From an uncultured Ardenticatenia bacterium (lineage in GTDB: Bacteria > Chloroflexota > Anaerolineae > 4572-78 > NAK82), in the NCBI GenBank assembly GCA_937127125.1, contig CAKZLO010000039.1, positions 1-64,000 of the forward strand: a stretch of 64,000 nucleotides of DNA, given 5' to 3'. Shown in pieces: positions 53,281 through 62,689 of the stretch (position 1 is its first letter; each line of letters begins with the position of its first letter). Both the position numbers and the translations under genes were made by a program. A model generated the notes under the pieces. The model searched no databases. It was not told where the DNA came from and saw only the letters and a program-made list of their open reading frames with translations.

Positions 53281-55125
53281 GTGTGTGGCATTGTTGGCTA
53301 TGTAGGCCCACGAGACGCCGTGCGGCTTGTATTTGAAGGTCTGAGACGCTTGGAATATCGCGGCTATGATTCGGCTGGGTTGGCCACAACTCAGGACGGG
53401 AAGCTGTGTATTCGTCGCGCAGAAGGTAAGCTGAGCAACTTGGAATGCCTGCTTCGGGAACAACCTATCAATGGGCACATTGCCATTGGCCACACGCGTT
53501 GGGCGACGCACGGGGCACCTTGCCAACGCAATGCCCATCCCCATGTGGACTGCCGCGGTGATCTCGCCGTGATCCAAAATGGGATTGTGGAGAACTTCCT
53601 ATCTCTACGCCAGGAGTTGTTGGCACAGGACCATCGTTTCCTGTCGGATACCGATACCGAAGTCATTGTGCACTTAGTTGAGGCGCAGATCGCCCAGGGG
53701 TATGACATGGTCGAGGCAGCTCGCCGCGCTTTTTCCCGTATCAAGGGGGCACACGCGATCGTCCTACTGAGCCGCCAGTGTCCAGATACTCTGATCGCAA
53801 CCCGTATCGGCAATGCCGGTGGAGTGATACTGGGAGTTGGTGACGGCGAGATGTTCCTGGCGAGCGATATCCCTGCCATTCTCGAGCATACGCGCCGCAT
53901 GATCTTTCTGGAGGACGGCGAGATGGCAGTGGTGCAGGCTCAAGGCACAAAGTTTCTGAGGCTCGATGGCGCCCCACTGACCAAATCAGCGGTTGAAATC
54001 CCATGGGATCCTGTTTCCGCTGCGAAGGGCCCCTACCGTCACTTTATGCAGAAGGAGATCCTCGAGCAGGCTCGTTCGATTACGGACACCTTGCGTGGGC
54101 GCATCGACTTCGCAAGTGGCCAGATCATTCTGCCCGAGCTGAACCTGACACCGCAAGACATTCAAATGATCAACAAGATTGTGATTGTGGCATGCGGCAC
54201 ATCGGCTTATGCTGGCCTGGTCGGCAAGTTTATGCTCGAGAAGATTGCGCGTATACCAGTGGAAGTGGACTATGCTAGCGAGTTTCGCTACCGCGATCCT
54301 CTGATTGCTCCTGACACGCTTGTCTTGGCAATCACCCAGTCCGGCGAGACAGCGGACACACTGGCAGCTTTGGAAGAGGCGCGCGCCCAAGGTGCCCGCA
54401 CAGTCAGCATTGTCAATGTGATTGGAAGTATGGCACAACGCATTAGCGATGGTTTCATCCTGATGCAAGCCGGGCCGGAGATAGGGGTAGCCTCGACCAA
54501 AGCCTTTACCGCTTCATTGGTGGATCAGTTGCTATTGGCGGCTTATATAGGACAAGCACGGAGGACGCTTTCGCCAAGCGAGAGCCAGCATCTAGCCCAG
54601 AATTTGGCAGAACTGCCCCAGCTGGTGGGTACTGTCCTCAGTGAGGGATACAATGACTACAGGGTATTAGCCGAGGAGTTCCACGATCGTGAGCATTTCC
54701 TTTTCCTGGGGCGAGGTATCAACTACCCGATTGCCCTGGAAGGGGCGCTCAAATTGAAGGAGATCAGCTATATCCACGCGGAAGGGTATCCGGCAGGCGA
54801 GATGAAACATGGCCCCATCGCTCTGATTGACCGTCATATGCCAGTAGTGACGATCGCAGTGCGTGATAATGTCTACGACAAGATGATCAGCCAGATAGAA
54901 CAGGTAAAGGCACGAGGCGGTATTGTGATTGCAGTGTGCCATCCAGACGATGAAGCAGTTCGCGCCAAGGCGGACTACGTGCTCCACATCCCGTATACGG
55001 ATCCTTTGCTTATTCCTGTCCTGGCTGTGTTGCCTCTTCAATTGCTGGCCTATCACTTGGCAGTGCGACGCGGTTGCGACGTGGATCAACCGCGCAATCT
55101 GGCCAAGAGCGTCACAGTGGAGTAG
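53281..55125 (+). CDS. glmS: Glutamine-fructose-6-phosphate aminotransferase (isomerizing)
   Basis: The 614-residue enzyme makes glucosamine 6-phosphate for cell-wall synthesis. The N-terminal glutaminase uses the exposed Cys2 (GTG start followed by CGIVGYVG). Two SIS sugar-isomerase domains follow, with VACGTSAYAG, QSGETADTLAALEEA and the C-terminal LAKSVTVE tail. The start is a GTG with AAGGAGG six bases upstream. The gene has its own promoter. Confidence 0.97.
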   Translation: MCGIVGYVGPRDAVRLVFEGLRRLEYRGYDSAGLATTQDGKLCIRRAEGKLSNLECLLREQPINGHIAIGHTRWATHGAPCQRNAHPHVDCRGDLAVIQNGIVENFLSLRQELLAQDHRFLSDTDTEVIVHLVEAQIAQGYDMVEAARRAFSRIKGAHAIVLLSRQCPDTLIATRIGNAGGVILGVGDGEMFLASDIPAILEHTRRMIFLEDGEMAVVQAQGTKFLRLDGAPLTKSAVEIPWDPVSAAKGPYRHFMQKEILEQARSITDTLRGRIDFASGQIILPELNLTPQDIQMINKIVIVACGTSAYAGLVGKFMLEKIARIPVEVDYASEFRYRDPLIAPDTLVLAITQSGETADTLAALEEARAQGARTVSIVNVIGSMAQRISDGFILMQAGPEIGVASTKAFTASLVDQLLLAAYIGQARRTLSPSESQHLAQNLAELPQLVGTVLSEGYNDYRVLAEEFHDREHFLFLGRGINYPIALEGALKLKEISYIHAEGYPAGEMKHGPIALIDRHMPVVTIAVRDNVYDKMISQIEQVKARGGIVIAVCHPDDEAVRAKADYVLHIPYTDPLLIPVLAVLPLQLLAYHLAVRRGCDVDQPRNLAKSVTVE

Positions 55126-55129
55126 CAGA

Positions 55130-55160
55130 TTGCGTTTCCTCTCTATACCTGTTATATAAT
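55130..55160 (+). promoter_or_regulatory. Promoter of the DUF5989/SxtJ-like/carbamoyltransferase module
   Basis: TTGCGT (55130-55135) with TATATA (55153-55158) 17 bases later, or TATAAT (55155-55160) with 19-base spacing, lies right after the glmS stop codon. It would give a short leader to the small gene at 55210. Confidence 0.5.
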
Positions 55161-55209
55161 ACCACAGCTCTGGAGCAATCTTTTTGTGTACAATGGAGGC
55201 GCTCTGGTA

Positions 55210-55395
55210 ATGGGAGAACCAAGAAAGAGCAGTGTGATCACCCGCGCCAGCATCATTGGTGAGCTGTTCCAGTTTCTATGGCAACGTAAGCTGTGGTGGC
55301 TCATCCCGATGGTGGTGGTAATCGTTTTGTTTGGCGCATTGTTAATATTCGCGCAAGGCTCCGCGGTCGCCCCGTTCATCTATACCTTGTTCTGA
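55210..55395 (+). CDS. DUF5989 small membrane protein (SxtK-like)
   Basis: The 61-residue protein has one membrane helix (WWLIPMVVVIVLFGALLIFAQG) after a basic N-terminus and the family ending AVAPFIYTLF, typical of DUF5989. This family is usually next to a carbamoyltransferase and an SxtJ-like gene, as here. GGAGG lies ten bases before the ATG. An earlier GTG at 55186 is possible but adds unlikely residues. The role is unknown; it may anchor or assist the carbamoyltransferase. Confidence 0.85.
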   Translation: MGEPRKSSVITRASIIGELFQFLWQRKLWWLIPMVVVIVLFGALLIFAQGSAVAPFIYTLF

Positions 55396-55457
55396 GGCGT
55401 AGAGTGACCGCGTTTCTCCTTTCTCTCTGTATCTGACTAACTGCATTAAGAGGTTTT

Positions 55458-55955
55458 ATGGAGCTCATCTCTGGTATAGCTTTGGTTTTGTTGACCCTGA
55501 CGGGGTATTCAGCTGGCGCAGCGCTGGGAGCACGTGGCAGAACCCCTATGCCAGGGCTGCTCGATCTTCTAATTATGTTTCTGCTATGGGCAGGAGCTGT
55601 GTCAACGCGCGTCGCGCTGGGTAAATGGCTGGCAGTCGCCGTGTGGGTAATTATCGGTATAGTGGTTGGGCTTGTGCTGACGCGTACACGCTTAACCCAA
55701 TATCCTAAAGAGGCCACTAGCACGCCCACTACCAATTTGTGGCAGGCATGGAAATCTTTTGCACGTCGCATGGGCAACTATCAGGGCCGTATCCTGATGG
55801 CTTTTCTTTACTTCACTGTTGTGTTGCCTTTTGCTGCCGTCACCACTATTGTGGGTGACCCGTTGGGCATCAAGCAGAAAAAACGTCCATCGAACTGGCA
55901 GCCAAAGCATATGTCGATCAAACCTTCGATTGAAGAAGCTGGGAGACAGTACTGA
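55458..55955 (+). CDS. SxtJ-like membrane protein
   Basis: The 165-residue protein has three or four membrane helices (about 3-20, 33-50, 57-75, 112-130) and a conserved C-terminal part (WKSFARRMGNYQGRILMAFLYFTVVLPFAAVTTIVGDPLG). Both the topology and the 'DPLG' tail fit SxtJ-family proteins, found next to carbamoyltransferases in saxitoxin-type and many other clusters. It shares one base with the carbamoyltransferase start (TGATG). Function unknown. Confidence 0.8.
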   Translation: MELISGIALVLLTLTGYSAGAALGARGRTPMPGLLDLLIMFLLWAGAVSTRVALGKWLAVAVWVIIGIVVGLVLTRTRLTQYPKEATSTPTTNLWQAWKSFARRMGNYQGRILMAFLYFTVVLPFAAVTTIVGDPLGIKQKKRPSNWQPKHMSIKPSIEEAGRQY

Positions 55956-57790
55956 TGCATATTCTAGGGGTGTCCTGTTTCTATCACGACTCGGCCGCCG
56001 CCTTGTTGCGGGATGGAATGCTGGTAGCAGCAGCAGAGGAAGAACGGTTCACACGTCGCAAACACGATAATGGTTTTCCGCGTCATGCCATTCAGTTCTG
56101 CTTGCAGATGGCCAATATCGACGGCCGTGATCTGGACTACGTTGTCTTCTACGAGAAACCCTTTGTCAAGTTTGAGCGCATCTTGCTGAACATCCTGAGC
56201 ACTTTTCCCCGCTCATGGCGTGTCTTTGGCGAAGCGATGATCAACTACTTTGACGAGAAGTTGTGGATTAAGAACATCCTGATGCACGAGCTGAATGTAC
56301 CGGCTGAAAAAGTGCTGTTTGTGGATCATCATGTCTCCCATGCCGCGAGCGCAATGTTCGCCTCCCCTTTTGAGGAAGCAGCTATCGTTACGCTGGACGG
56401 TGTGGGCGAGTGGACAACAGCCACGATTGGTCGCGGCATCGCCAGCTGGAGCGATGGTGGCCGCAACTGTATTGAACTGAGCGAGGAACTACGCTTCCCC
56501 CACTCGGTTGGGTTGCTCTATTCTGCCTTTACCGCTTATCTGGGGTTTCGTGTCAACAATGGAGAATACAAAGTAATGGGCATGGCACCCTATGGCGAGC
56601 CGCGCTATGTGGACAAGGTATACAAGGTGGTGCACGTTGCAGACGACGGTTCAATCGAGATTAACTTGGACTACTTTTCCTATCACTATTCGACAAGTGA
56701 CACATACAACCGACGCTTTGTGGAGCTCTTCGGGCCACCGCGTCAGCCAGAATCGGAGTTTTTCACACTGGTAACACATCCTCGGCGTAATCATCCGCAA
56801 TGGGATGAGCGGGTAGCCGCGGAAAACCAGCGTTTTGCGGACATTGCGGCGAGCATCCAGCTGGTCACCGAGGAGATCATGTTAAAAATGGCGCACACAG
56901 CCTACCGGAAGACCGGATCGGATCGGCTGGTCATGGCAGGTGGCGTGGCGCTTAATTCGGTCGGCAATGGGCGCATTATGCGGGAGACTCCCTTTAAGGA
57001 AGTGTGGATTCAGCCAGCAGCTGGCGATTCAGGCGGTGCACTTGGCGCTGCCTTGTATGCATATCATGTTATTTTGGGACAACCTCGCCGCTTCGTACAG
57101 GAACACAATTATTGGGGAGCAGAATACACCGAAGCGCAAATGCGTCAGGCGATCGAAGCGCGCGGTTTTCCCTATAAGCGTTTCGATGACATGGAGCAAT
57201 TGCTTGACCGCGCTGTTGATGCCATCCTGCAAGGTAAAGTGATCGGTTGGTTCCAAGGTCGTTTTGAATGGGGACCACGTGCGCTAGGCAGCCGCTCGAT
57301 CCTGGCAGATCCACGCCGTGAGGAAATGAAGGAGATTGTCAACACTAAGATCAAGTTTCGCGAACCATTCCGACCGTTTGCGCCTGTCATTCTAGAGGAA
57401 CGCGCCGCTGAATACTTCACGACACCAAGTCTCGATCGGCAGTATCCACCGCGATTTATGTTGATGGTATCCCCGTTTAGAGAGGATAAACGTGACAAGG
57501 TACAAGCTGTGTGTCACGTGGGCGGCACTGGCCGCATGCAGACGGTGCGTCGCGAGTGGAACCCTGCATACTACCGCATTGTGGAAAAATTCGGCGAGGC
57601 GACCGGCATCCCAGTATTGCTCAACACCAGCTATAATCTACGTGGAGAGCCGATTGTCAACACGCCTCAGGAAGCCCTAAACACCTTCGCCAATAGCGAT
57701 CTAGATCATCTGGTGATGGGACCGTTCCTGGTGAGCAAGCCAGATCACATGACGGGCCCTGTGCAACGCGGCCCAGTCGCACTTGATTGA
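55955..57790 (+). CDS. O-carbamoyltransferase, NodU/TobZ/SxtI type
   Basis: The 611-residue protein transfers a carbamoyl group from carbamoyl phosphate through a carbamoyl-AMP intermediate to a hydroxyl of a small molecule. The Kae1-like domain begins MHILGVSCFYHDSAAALL and contains the metal motif His125-His126-X2-His129 (VDHHVSHAASA) and TLDGVGEWTTATIG. The C-terminal YrdC-like domain has RFEWGPRALGSRSILADPR and FRPFAPVILEE. The acceptor is unknown. In three-gene order it matches the sxtK-J-I-type arrangement; the rest of a toxin cluster is absent here, so a cell-surface glycan or secondary metabolite acceptor is more likely. Confidence 0.92.
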   Translation: MHILGVSCFYHDSAAALLRDGMLVAAAEEERFTRRKHDNGFPRHAIQFCLQMANIDGRDLDYVVFYEKPFVKFERILLNILSTFPRSWRVFGEAMINYFDEKLWIKNILMHELNVPAEKVLFVDHHVSHAASAMFASPFEEAAIVTLDGVGEWTTATIGRGIASWSDGGRNCIELSEELRFPHSVGLLYSAFTAYLGFRVNNGEYKVMGMAPYGEPRYVDKVYKVVHVADDGSIEINLDYFSYHYSTSDTYNRRFVELFGPPRQPESEFFTLVTHPRRNHPQWDERVAAENQRFADIAASIQLVTEEIMLKMAHTAYRKTGSDRLVMAGGVALNSVGNGRIMRETPFKEVWIQPAAGDSGGALGAALYAYHVILGQPRRFVQEHNYWGAEYTEAQMRQAIEARGFPYKRFDDMEQLLDRAVDAILQGKVIGWFQGRFEWGPRALGSRSILADPRREEMKEIVNTKIKFREPFRPFAPVILEERAAEYFTTPSLDRQYPPRFMLMVSPFREDKRDKVQAVCHVGGTGRMQTVRREWNPAYYRIVEKFGEATGIPVLLNTSYNLRGEPIVNTPQEALNTFANSDLDHLVMGPFLVSKPDHMTGPVQRGPVALD

Positions 57791-57824
57791 AAGACCAGAT
57801 AGCCATCTTCCCTGTTCTCAAGAT

Positions 57825-57869
57825 CATGAGAGTTTCAGCTATGCTTTCAGGCTCTCATGTTAGGACTTT
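57825..57869 (+). terminator. Possible terminator after the carbamoyltransferase
   Basis: CATGAGAG (57825-57832) and CTCTCATG (57852-57859) form a perfect 8-bp stem with a 19-base loop, and TTAGGACTTTT follows. Weak but well placed, 35 bases past the stop. Confidence 0.45.
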
Positions 57870-57997
57870 TAGCCTATTGCCCCAGATATTCGTTTCATAA
57901 TAAAATGTAGATGTAGCATATCAATGAGGACGTTGATTCCAATAACGAGGGTGTTTACAAGGGCTCAGCCATAAAGTCGTAGAGTGGGTGTGTCACT

Positions 57998-58768
57998 ATG
58001 GCGAACGGACGCGTGTGGGAGCATTCGGAAGAGATAAGGTTGGTGCAGGGGTCACAGGATCTCGTCGTCCCTCATCCATACCGCCTGCTGGTCATCGAGG
58101 ATGAGCGTGATATGGTGCATCTGATTGGGTATACACTGCGACGAGCTGGGTACGAGGTATTCTGTGCCGCCACAGTTGAGGAAGCGCTTGATCTGATCGA
58201 GCGCATCGGGCTGCCGCACATGGCTATCGTGGACCTGATGTTACCGGGTGCTGGAGGATTCGAGTTCTGTAGACGGGTGCAGGAATTCAGCGATCTACCC
58301 ATCCTGATCATCAGTGCTATCCACGACAAGGATACTATCATCCGGGGAATCCGACTTTACGCAGAGGATTACATAACGAAACCGTTTGATCCCCAGGAAC
58401 TGGTGGCGCGAGTGGAAAGGGTGCTCAGGCGCATCGGAAGTTTCGCCTATGCTTTACAGCCAGTCATCCGGGTGGATAACAATCTAGCAATTGACTTTGC
58501 ACGTCAGCAAGCTTACGTGCGCGGCGCGCCAGTCACAATGACGCCGCTGGAGACCAAGATCCTCTATATCCTAATGCGCAATGCCGGTCGTCCGGTCAGC
58601 ACCGATTTTCTCCTGCGTCGATTGTGGCCCTGCGAAGAAGTATACGAGGATGCGCTGCGCGTCCATATCCATCGGCTACGACAAAAGATCGAACCGGACC
58701 CTTCACGCGCCAGCTACATTATTACGCAGCGTGGGGTCGGCTACCTTTTCCCGCCTGCCAGCAATTAG
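57998..58768 (+). CDS. OmpR/PhoB-type response regulator
   Basis: The 256-residue protein has a receiver domain (28-145) with acidic pocket Glu34-Asp35, phosphoacceptor Asp79 (AIVDLMLPG), Ser in IIISAIHDKD and Lys in ITKPFDP. The Trans_reg_C winged helix (about 155-250) has TPLETKILYILMRNAGRPVS and DALRVHIHRLRQKIEPDPSRASYIITQRGVGY. There are 27 extra residues at the start that are not part of the receiver. No histidine-kinase gene lies next to it; the following 560 bases may hold remnants of one. Confidence 0.93.
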   Translation: MANGRVWEHSEEIRLVQGSQDLVVPHPYRLLVIEDERDMVHLIGYTLRRAGYEVFCAATVEEALDLIERIGLPHMAIVDLMLPGAGGFEFCRRVQEFSDLPILIISAIHDKDTIIRGIRLYAEDYITKPFDPQELVARVERVLRRIGSFAYALQPVIRVDNNLAIDFARQQAYVRGAPVTMTPLETKILYILMRNAGRPVSTDFLLRRLWPCEEVYEDALRVHIHRLRQKIEPDPSRASYIITQRGVGYLFPPASN

Positions 58769-59328
58769 TGTCTATCATTAGGTACCGGTTTAGAGCGCAT
58801 CAGCTCCGCGGAGCAAGCATACGCCTGTCTGGAAGCCCAGCGACCAGTACCCTACGATTCCACGTGAGCGACACCGGCGAGAAGGGACTGGTATTCCTCT
58901 GCACTAAGACCACAGGCAGAGCACTGATCGCATAGGCTCAACGATCCTTTTTTTACCCAAGTGAAATCCTAATAATTCTGCCCGACTACTATCGCCCACT
59001 ATCTGGAATGGAATGAACAAAGGTGGCAGAGATTGTCCATGGTCCTAGCCATGGCTTATTGGTGTTCTGCCAGGAGTGCAGGAAGGGGACGACAGCTGTG
59101 CTACAGAAAACGGGGAACACATGTGTCACGCAGGTATGTATGAGGAGGTCACATAGGTGCAGTCCTTTGATGCTCCCCAATACCCACCTTGCACCAGATC
59201 AACTCTGTTGGTAATATCGAATTTGGAATACTAGAGTGCACGCTCCGTCACCACTATGGAGGAGTTACCGCGGTGGAAGAAGGTGTGTACCTCTGGGCAG
59301 ATGAAAAAGTCATCCCCAAGCGAGGCGT
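58769..59328 (+). other. Stretch between two regulators, possibly a degraded sensor-kinase end
   Basis: No intact gene is seen. Around 58790-58935 a frame contains TLRFHVSDTGEKGLVF, reminiscent of the N box/G1 region of histidine kinases (VSDTGXGI), but the rest of a kinase is missing and the motif could be chance. Near 59036-59056 there is a CCATGG...CCATGG inverted repeat. Confidence 0.35.
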
Positions 59329-60294
59329 ATGATGCAGTACAATATCCTTGTGGCAGACAGTGATGAGGCATTCGCCTCTATCCTCAAGGAGAGGTTAGAA
59401 GCCTTGGGGAAATACCGGGTAGCCCTCGCTAATGATGGCAATGCTGCTCTGGAATCAGTTGTCACTCAGCCCTTCGACCTGCTTATTCTAGACGTGGGGT
59501 TGAAAGACTCCTCATTGCCAGATCTCCTCAACCGAGTCCACGCCATCCGACCATCGCTTCGTATCGCGATGGTTCCCTATCCGGAGAACCAAGTGCCATC
59601 CGTTCTCAGAGACATACCAGTGCATGGGCTGCTTCCGAAGCCCTTTACAGCAGATGAGTTACCGCTCCTGATACAGCGCATTCTCCACGCAGAGGCCCCC
59701 GTTCCGTTGAGCCAGATAGCTCGTGTGTCTGACGCTCAGAGCGGTGCCGCCGAAGAGGACGAAATATTCGCACTGTTCTCGGATGAGGGAAGTGTGCTTA
59801 CCAAGCTGACCGGAGATGTAACAGATACAGCGACTACTCATGGCTCTCCAACAGGCGTGCTATCGCGCGGTACACGGCTGGCCACCACTATGGAAGCCCC
59901 CATGTTAGACCCCGAGTTGGTCACAATTCTATCCCAAGAAGGAGTATCAATACTCAAGGGCCTTGAGCACGAGCTGCAGGCGACATTGATCATGCTCAGT
60001 GCGGACGCGCGTCCGATCGCTTCTTCCGGCTCCCTGCCACAGGAACACTTGTGGGAGCTTTCTCGCCTGATAGCCCAGCAAATCGAAGCAAGCGCTCAAG
60101 TGATGCATTTCCTGAGCACAGGTAGCGAAGGGATCGCTCTGATCCTCGCAGAAGGAGAGGAACATCGCGTGTACTCTACGCAAGTGGCTCAGACAGTGTG
60201 GCTAACAGTAGTAGCCGATTTGCGTATCCCTCTGGGCTCGCTGCGTTATCACACTCGTAAAGCTGCCGATCGGCTCGTCAGCCTCATACGCTAG
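59329..60294 (+). CDS. Receiver-domain protein with C-terminal Roadblock/LC7-like domain
   Basis: The 321-residue protein has a receiver domain (4-125) with Asp10/Asp12, phosphoacceptor Asp55 (LLILDVGL) and Lys in LPKPF; the usual Thr/Ser is replaced by Pro (IAMVPYP), which would alter signalling. A Pro/Ser-rich acidic linker (about 125-195) follows. The last 125 residues (LDPELVTILSQEGVSILKGLEHELQATLIMLSADARPIASSG ... ADLRIPLGSLRYHTRKAADRLV) match the Roadblock/LC7 pattern, a small-GTPase regulator fold. No Ras-like GTPase gene is adjacent. The Roadblock identification is by pattern and moderately sure. Confidence 0.75.
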   Translation: MMQYNILVADSDEAFASILKERLEALGKYRVALANDGNAALESVVTQPFDLLILDVGLKDSSLPDLLNRVHAIRPSLRIAMVPYPENQVPSVLRDIPVHGLLPKPFTADELPLLIQRILHAEAPVPLSQIARVSDAQSGAAEEDEIFALFSDEGSVLTKLTGDVTDTATTHGSPTGVLSRGTRLATTMEAPMLDPELVTILSQEGVSILKGLEHELQATLIMLSADARPIASSGSLPQEHLWELSRLIAQQIEASAQVMHFLSTGSEGIALILAEGEEHRVYSTQVAQTVWLTVVADLRIPLGSLRYHTRKAADRLVSLIR

Positions 60295-60306
60295 GGGAGC
60301 GCGTTT

Positions 60307-62673
60307 TTGTGCAACGGTGCCCAAGGCAGCGGAAGATCCTGCCGTAATACTTCTGTCTTCGCCAGCATCCCTGACAGAGAACCAGCCTGGCCAAGATCTG
60401 GTGAAAGGAGAGGAAGACTTGTCAGACCTGTGAGAGCCCGTAAATTAGCCATCTCTGGTGTTGCCATCGCCCTGATGGTGGTCGGATTCACCTCGACTGT
60501 CAGCCAGGTGATGTTGATGCGTGAGCTGGTGGCCACCTTCTACGGCAACGAACTCTTATACGGGCTAACCCTGATGGCTTGGTTGGTCTGGGGAGCTGTT
60601 GGTGCATGGGGCATTGGCGCTCGTACCAGTGGCCGAGTACACATTTCACTCGCTGCCTTTGGTGCAGGTGTAGGAGCTATGTTGCCTCTTCTTGTGCTAC
60701 AGATGCTCCTGTTGCGTGGCATCCGGGTTATTTTGGGTGTCACACCTGGGGCTTACATTGACTTTGGCAGCACAATACTGATCGTCCTCCTTATTCCAGC
60801 TCTCTTCTGTCCACTTGCTGGGCTTCTATTCACCCTAGGAACGCGTCTAATCATTGAGCGCAACGGAACAGCTGGCTACGCCTACTTTCTCGAGAGCTGC
60901 GGCGCTGTCATTGGAGGTTCATTAGTTAGCTTTCTTTTCATTCACTGGCTGGGAACCTTTCAGACCATCCTGTTTGTCGGGGTGCTTAACCTGATCTTGG
61001 CAGCATATCTCATAGGAGGTGCACCCAGGCACAGTAGATTAGCCCTTCCTGTTTTGCTCCTGGCTGGGATTGTAGTGGCTCTGGCAGGCGGAATGGCGCT
61101 GGACAAATGGACGCTAAGCTGGCAGTGGAGTGATGTGGTTTCCTTCGTTGAGTCGCCCTACGGTCGTCTGATAGTGCAAGCGCGTAACGGGCAACGCATC
61201 TTCTATACCAATGGTCTCCTATCATTCGAAACGCAGAGCACTTTCCCTGAAGAGATAGTGCATTTTCCTATGCTGGCGCATCCCCACCCACGCAATGTGC
61301 TTCTGATTGGGGGCGGTGCGGCGGGTAATTTGCGTGAGATCTTAAAACACCCGATACAACGAGTGACCTATGTCGAACTTGATCCACAGGTAATTGCAAT
61401 GGCCCGGGCGCACTTGCCCACCTCTGAGGCAGTGGTGCTCGACGATCCGCGAGTCCGCGTGATCCTGACAGATGGACGCCATTACGTGGCTAGTACGCCT
61501 AAGCATTCTTTTGATGTAGTCATTCTCGATCTACCTCCTCCTACCACGGGCTCTCTGAACCGCTTCTATACCCGCGAGTTCTTCGCTCAAGTTCGCAATG
61601 TGCTCAGTGCAGATGGCTTGTTTGCGCTTGGTCTTCCCTCGGCTGAGAACTATTGGAACCCTGAGCTGACGCGGCGCAATGTGAGCATCTACGAGACGCT
61701 CAAGACCTCTTTTACCTCATTGTTAGCCATAACCAGCGGTGACCACCTGTTTTTTCTGGCCACGTCCGGTTCGTTTCCTGTGGATGCTGGGACAATGTCT
61801 GAAAGGTTGATCACACGAGCGATTCAAAGCCGCCAAGTGACCCCAGAATACATCGAGTATGTCTTTTCGAATGATCGTTTCAAGATGGACCGGCAACGAC
61901 TGATGACGGGTCGAGGGGTACGTCTGAACGAAGATCTGGTGCCCATCTGCTATTATTATGACATGGCGTTATGGTTGTCGCGTTTCTACCCTGCGGTGGG
62001 AGAGTTCTTCGAGCGTGCCGGGTTGATCAACCTTGCATGGTTATCGTTGCCATTGGCTTTCGTTGTGTTAGTAACCCGCTATCGGCGACGTTGGGCCGTA
62101 CCCGTGGCCATCGCTGGTGTCGGTCTGGCGCACATGATGCTGCAAGTGGTGATCTTGATCGCATTCCAGACCGTCCACGGAACTGTGTATTCCGGCGTGG
62201 GCATGATGGTGACTGCGTTCATGCTTGGCTTAGCATTGGGTGGTGCGTTGGGTAATCGGATGTCGAGGCGTTGGACAAATCGCGACCCGGCCCATATGGG
62301 CGAAACATCCACCCTAACAGGTGCAACGCACCGAGGTCTCCGAGTGGGGCTGATTCTGGTACAAATAGGTGTGATAGTGCTCAGCAGCTTACTACTCGGA
62401 CTGTTTCATGTGTATTTTGAGATGCCTCCACCATCTTTTGGTATATTGGCTGCTGCTGCAGGCTGCATCACGGGGGCTGCCTTTCCTCTGGCTGTGCTTG
62501 CTCTGGGCGAGCATACTGCGAGTATGGCAGGCTGGCTGTACGGTGCCGATTTGCTGGGTGGGGCAATTGGGGCTGGCTTGGGTGCTACCCTGCTGCTGCC
62601 TCTATTGGGAATTCCTCAAGTGTGTGTTCTGACAGCTCTGATCGGCGTCGCTGGTCTCCTGTGTCTACTATGA
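60307..62673 (+). CDS. Polytopic membrane protein fused to a spermidine-synthase-like domain
   Basis: The 788-residue protein has seven or so membrane helices (about residues 45-260), a spermidine-synthase-like methyltransferase fold (about 290-510; LLIGGGAAGNLREILKHP, VTYVELDPQVIAMARAHLP, LDLPPPTTGSLNRFYTREFF) and a second membrane block (about 585-785). In polyamine synthases the DSTDP-type motif supplies the catalytic Asp; here it reads DLPPP, with Pro in place of the Asp, so aminopropyl transfer is doubtful. The GTG at 60307 has GGGGAG nine bases upstream; a GTG at 60430 just before the first helix is also possible. The true substrate is unknown. Confidence 0.85.
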   Translation: MCNGAQGSGRSCRNTSVFASIPDREPAWPRSGERRGRLVRPVRARKLAISGVAIALMVVGFTSTVSQVMLMRELVATFYGNELLYGLTLMAWLVWGAVGAWGIGARTSGRVHISLAAFGAGVGAMLPLLVLQMLLLRGIRVILGVTPGAYIDFGSTILIVLLIPALFCPLAGLLFTLGTRLIIERNGTAGYAYFLESCGAVIGGSLVSFLFIHWLGTFQTILFVGVLNLILAAYLIGGAPRHSRLALPVLLLAGIVVALAGGMALDKWTLSWQWSDVVSFVESPYGRLIVQARNGQRIFYTNGLLSFETQSTFPEEIVHFPMLAHPHPRNVLLIGGGAAGNLREILKHPIQRVTYVELDPQVIAMARAHLPTSEAVVLDDPRVRVILTDGRHYVASTPKHSFDVVILDLPPPTTGSLNRFYTREFFAQVRNVLSADGLFALGLPSAENYWNPELTRRNVSIYETLKTSFTSLLAITSGDHLFFLATSGSFPVDAGTMSERLITRAIQSRQVTPEYIEYVFSNDRFKMDRQRLMTGRGVRLNEDLVPICYYYDMALWLSRFYPAVGEFFERAGLINLAWLSLPLAFVVLVTRYRRRWAVPVAIAGVGLAHMMLQVVILIAFQTVHGTVYSGVGMMVTAFMLGLALGGALGNRMSRRWTNRDPAHMGETSTLTGATHRGLRVGLILVQIGVIVLSSLLLGLFHVYFEMPPPSFGILAAAAGCITGAAFPLAVLALGEHTASMAGWLYGADLLGGAIGAGLGATLLLPLLGIPQVCVLTALIGVAGLLCLL

Positions 62674-62689
62674 ATCAACTCCTGAGCAA

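Noticed and set aside
60307-62673. Annotation as spermidine synthase (speE)
   Set aside because: The catalytic Asp motif is replaced by DLPPP and the domain is embedded in a membrane protein.
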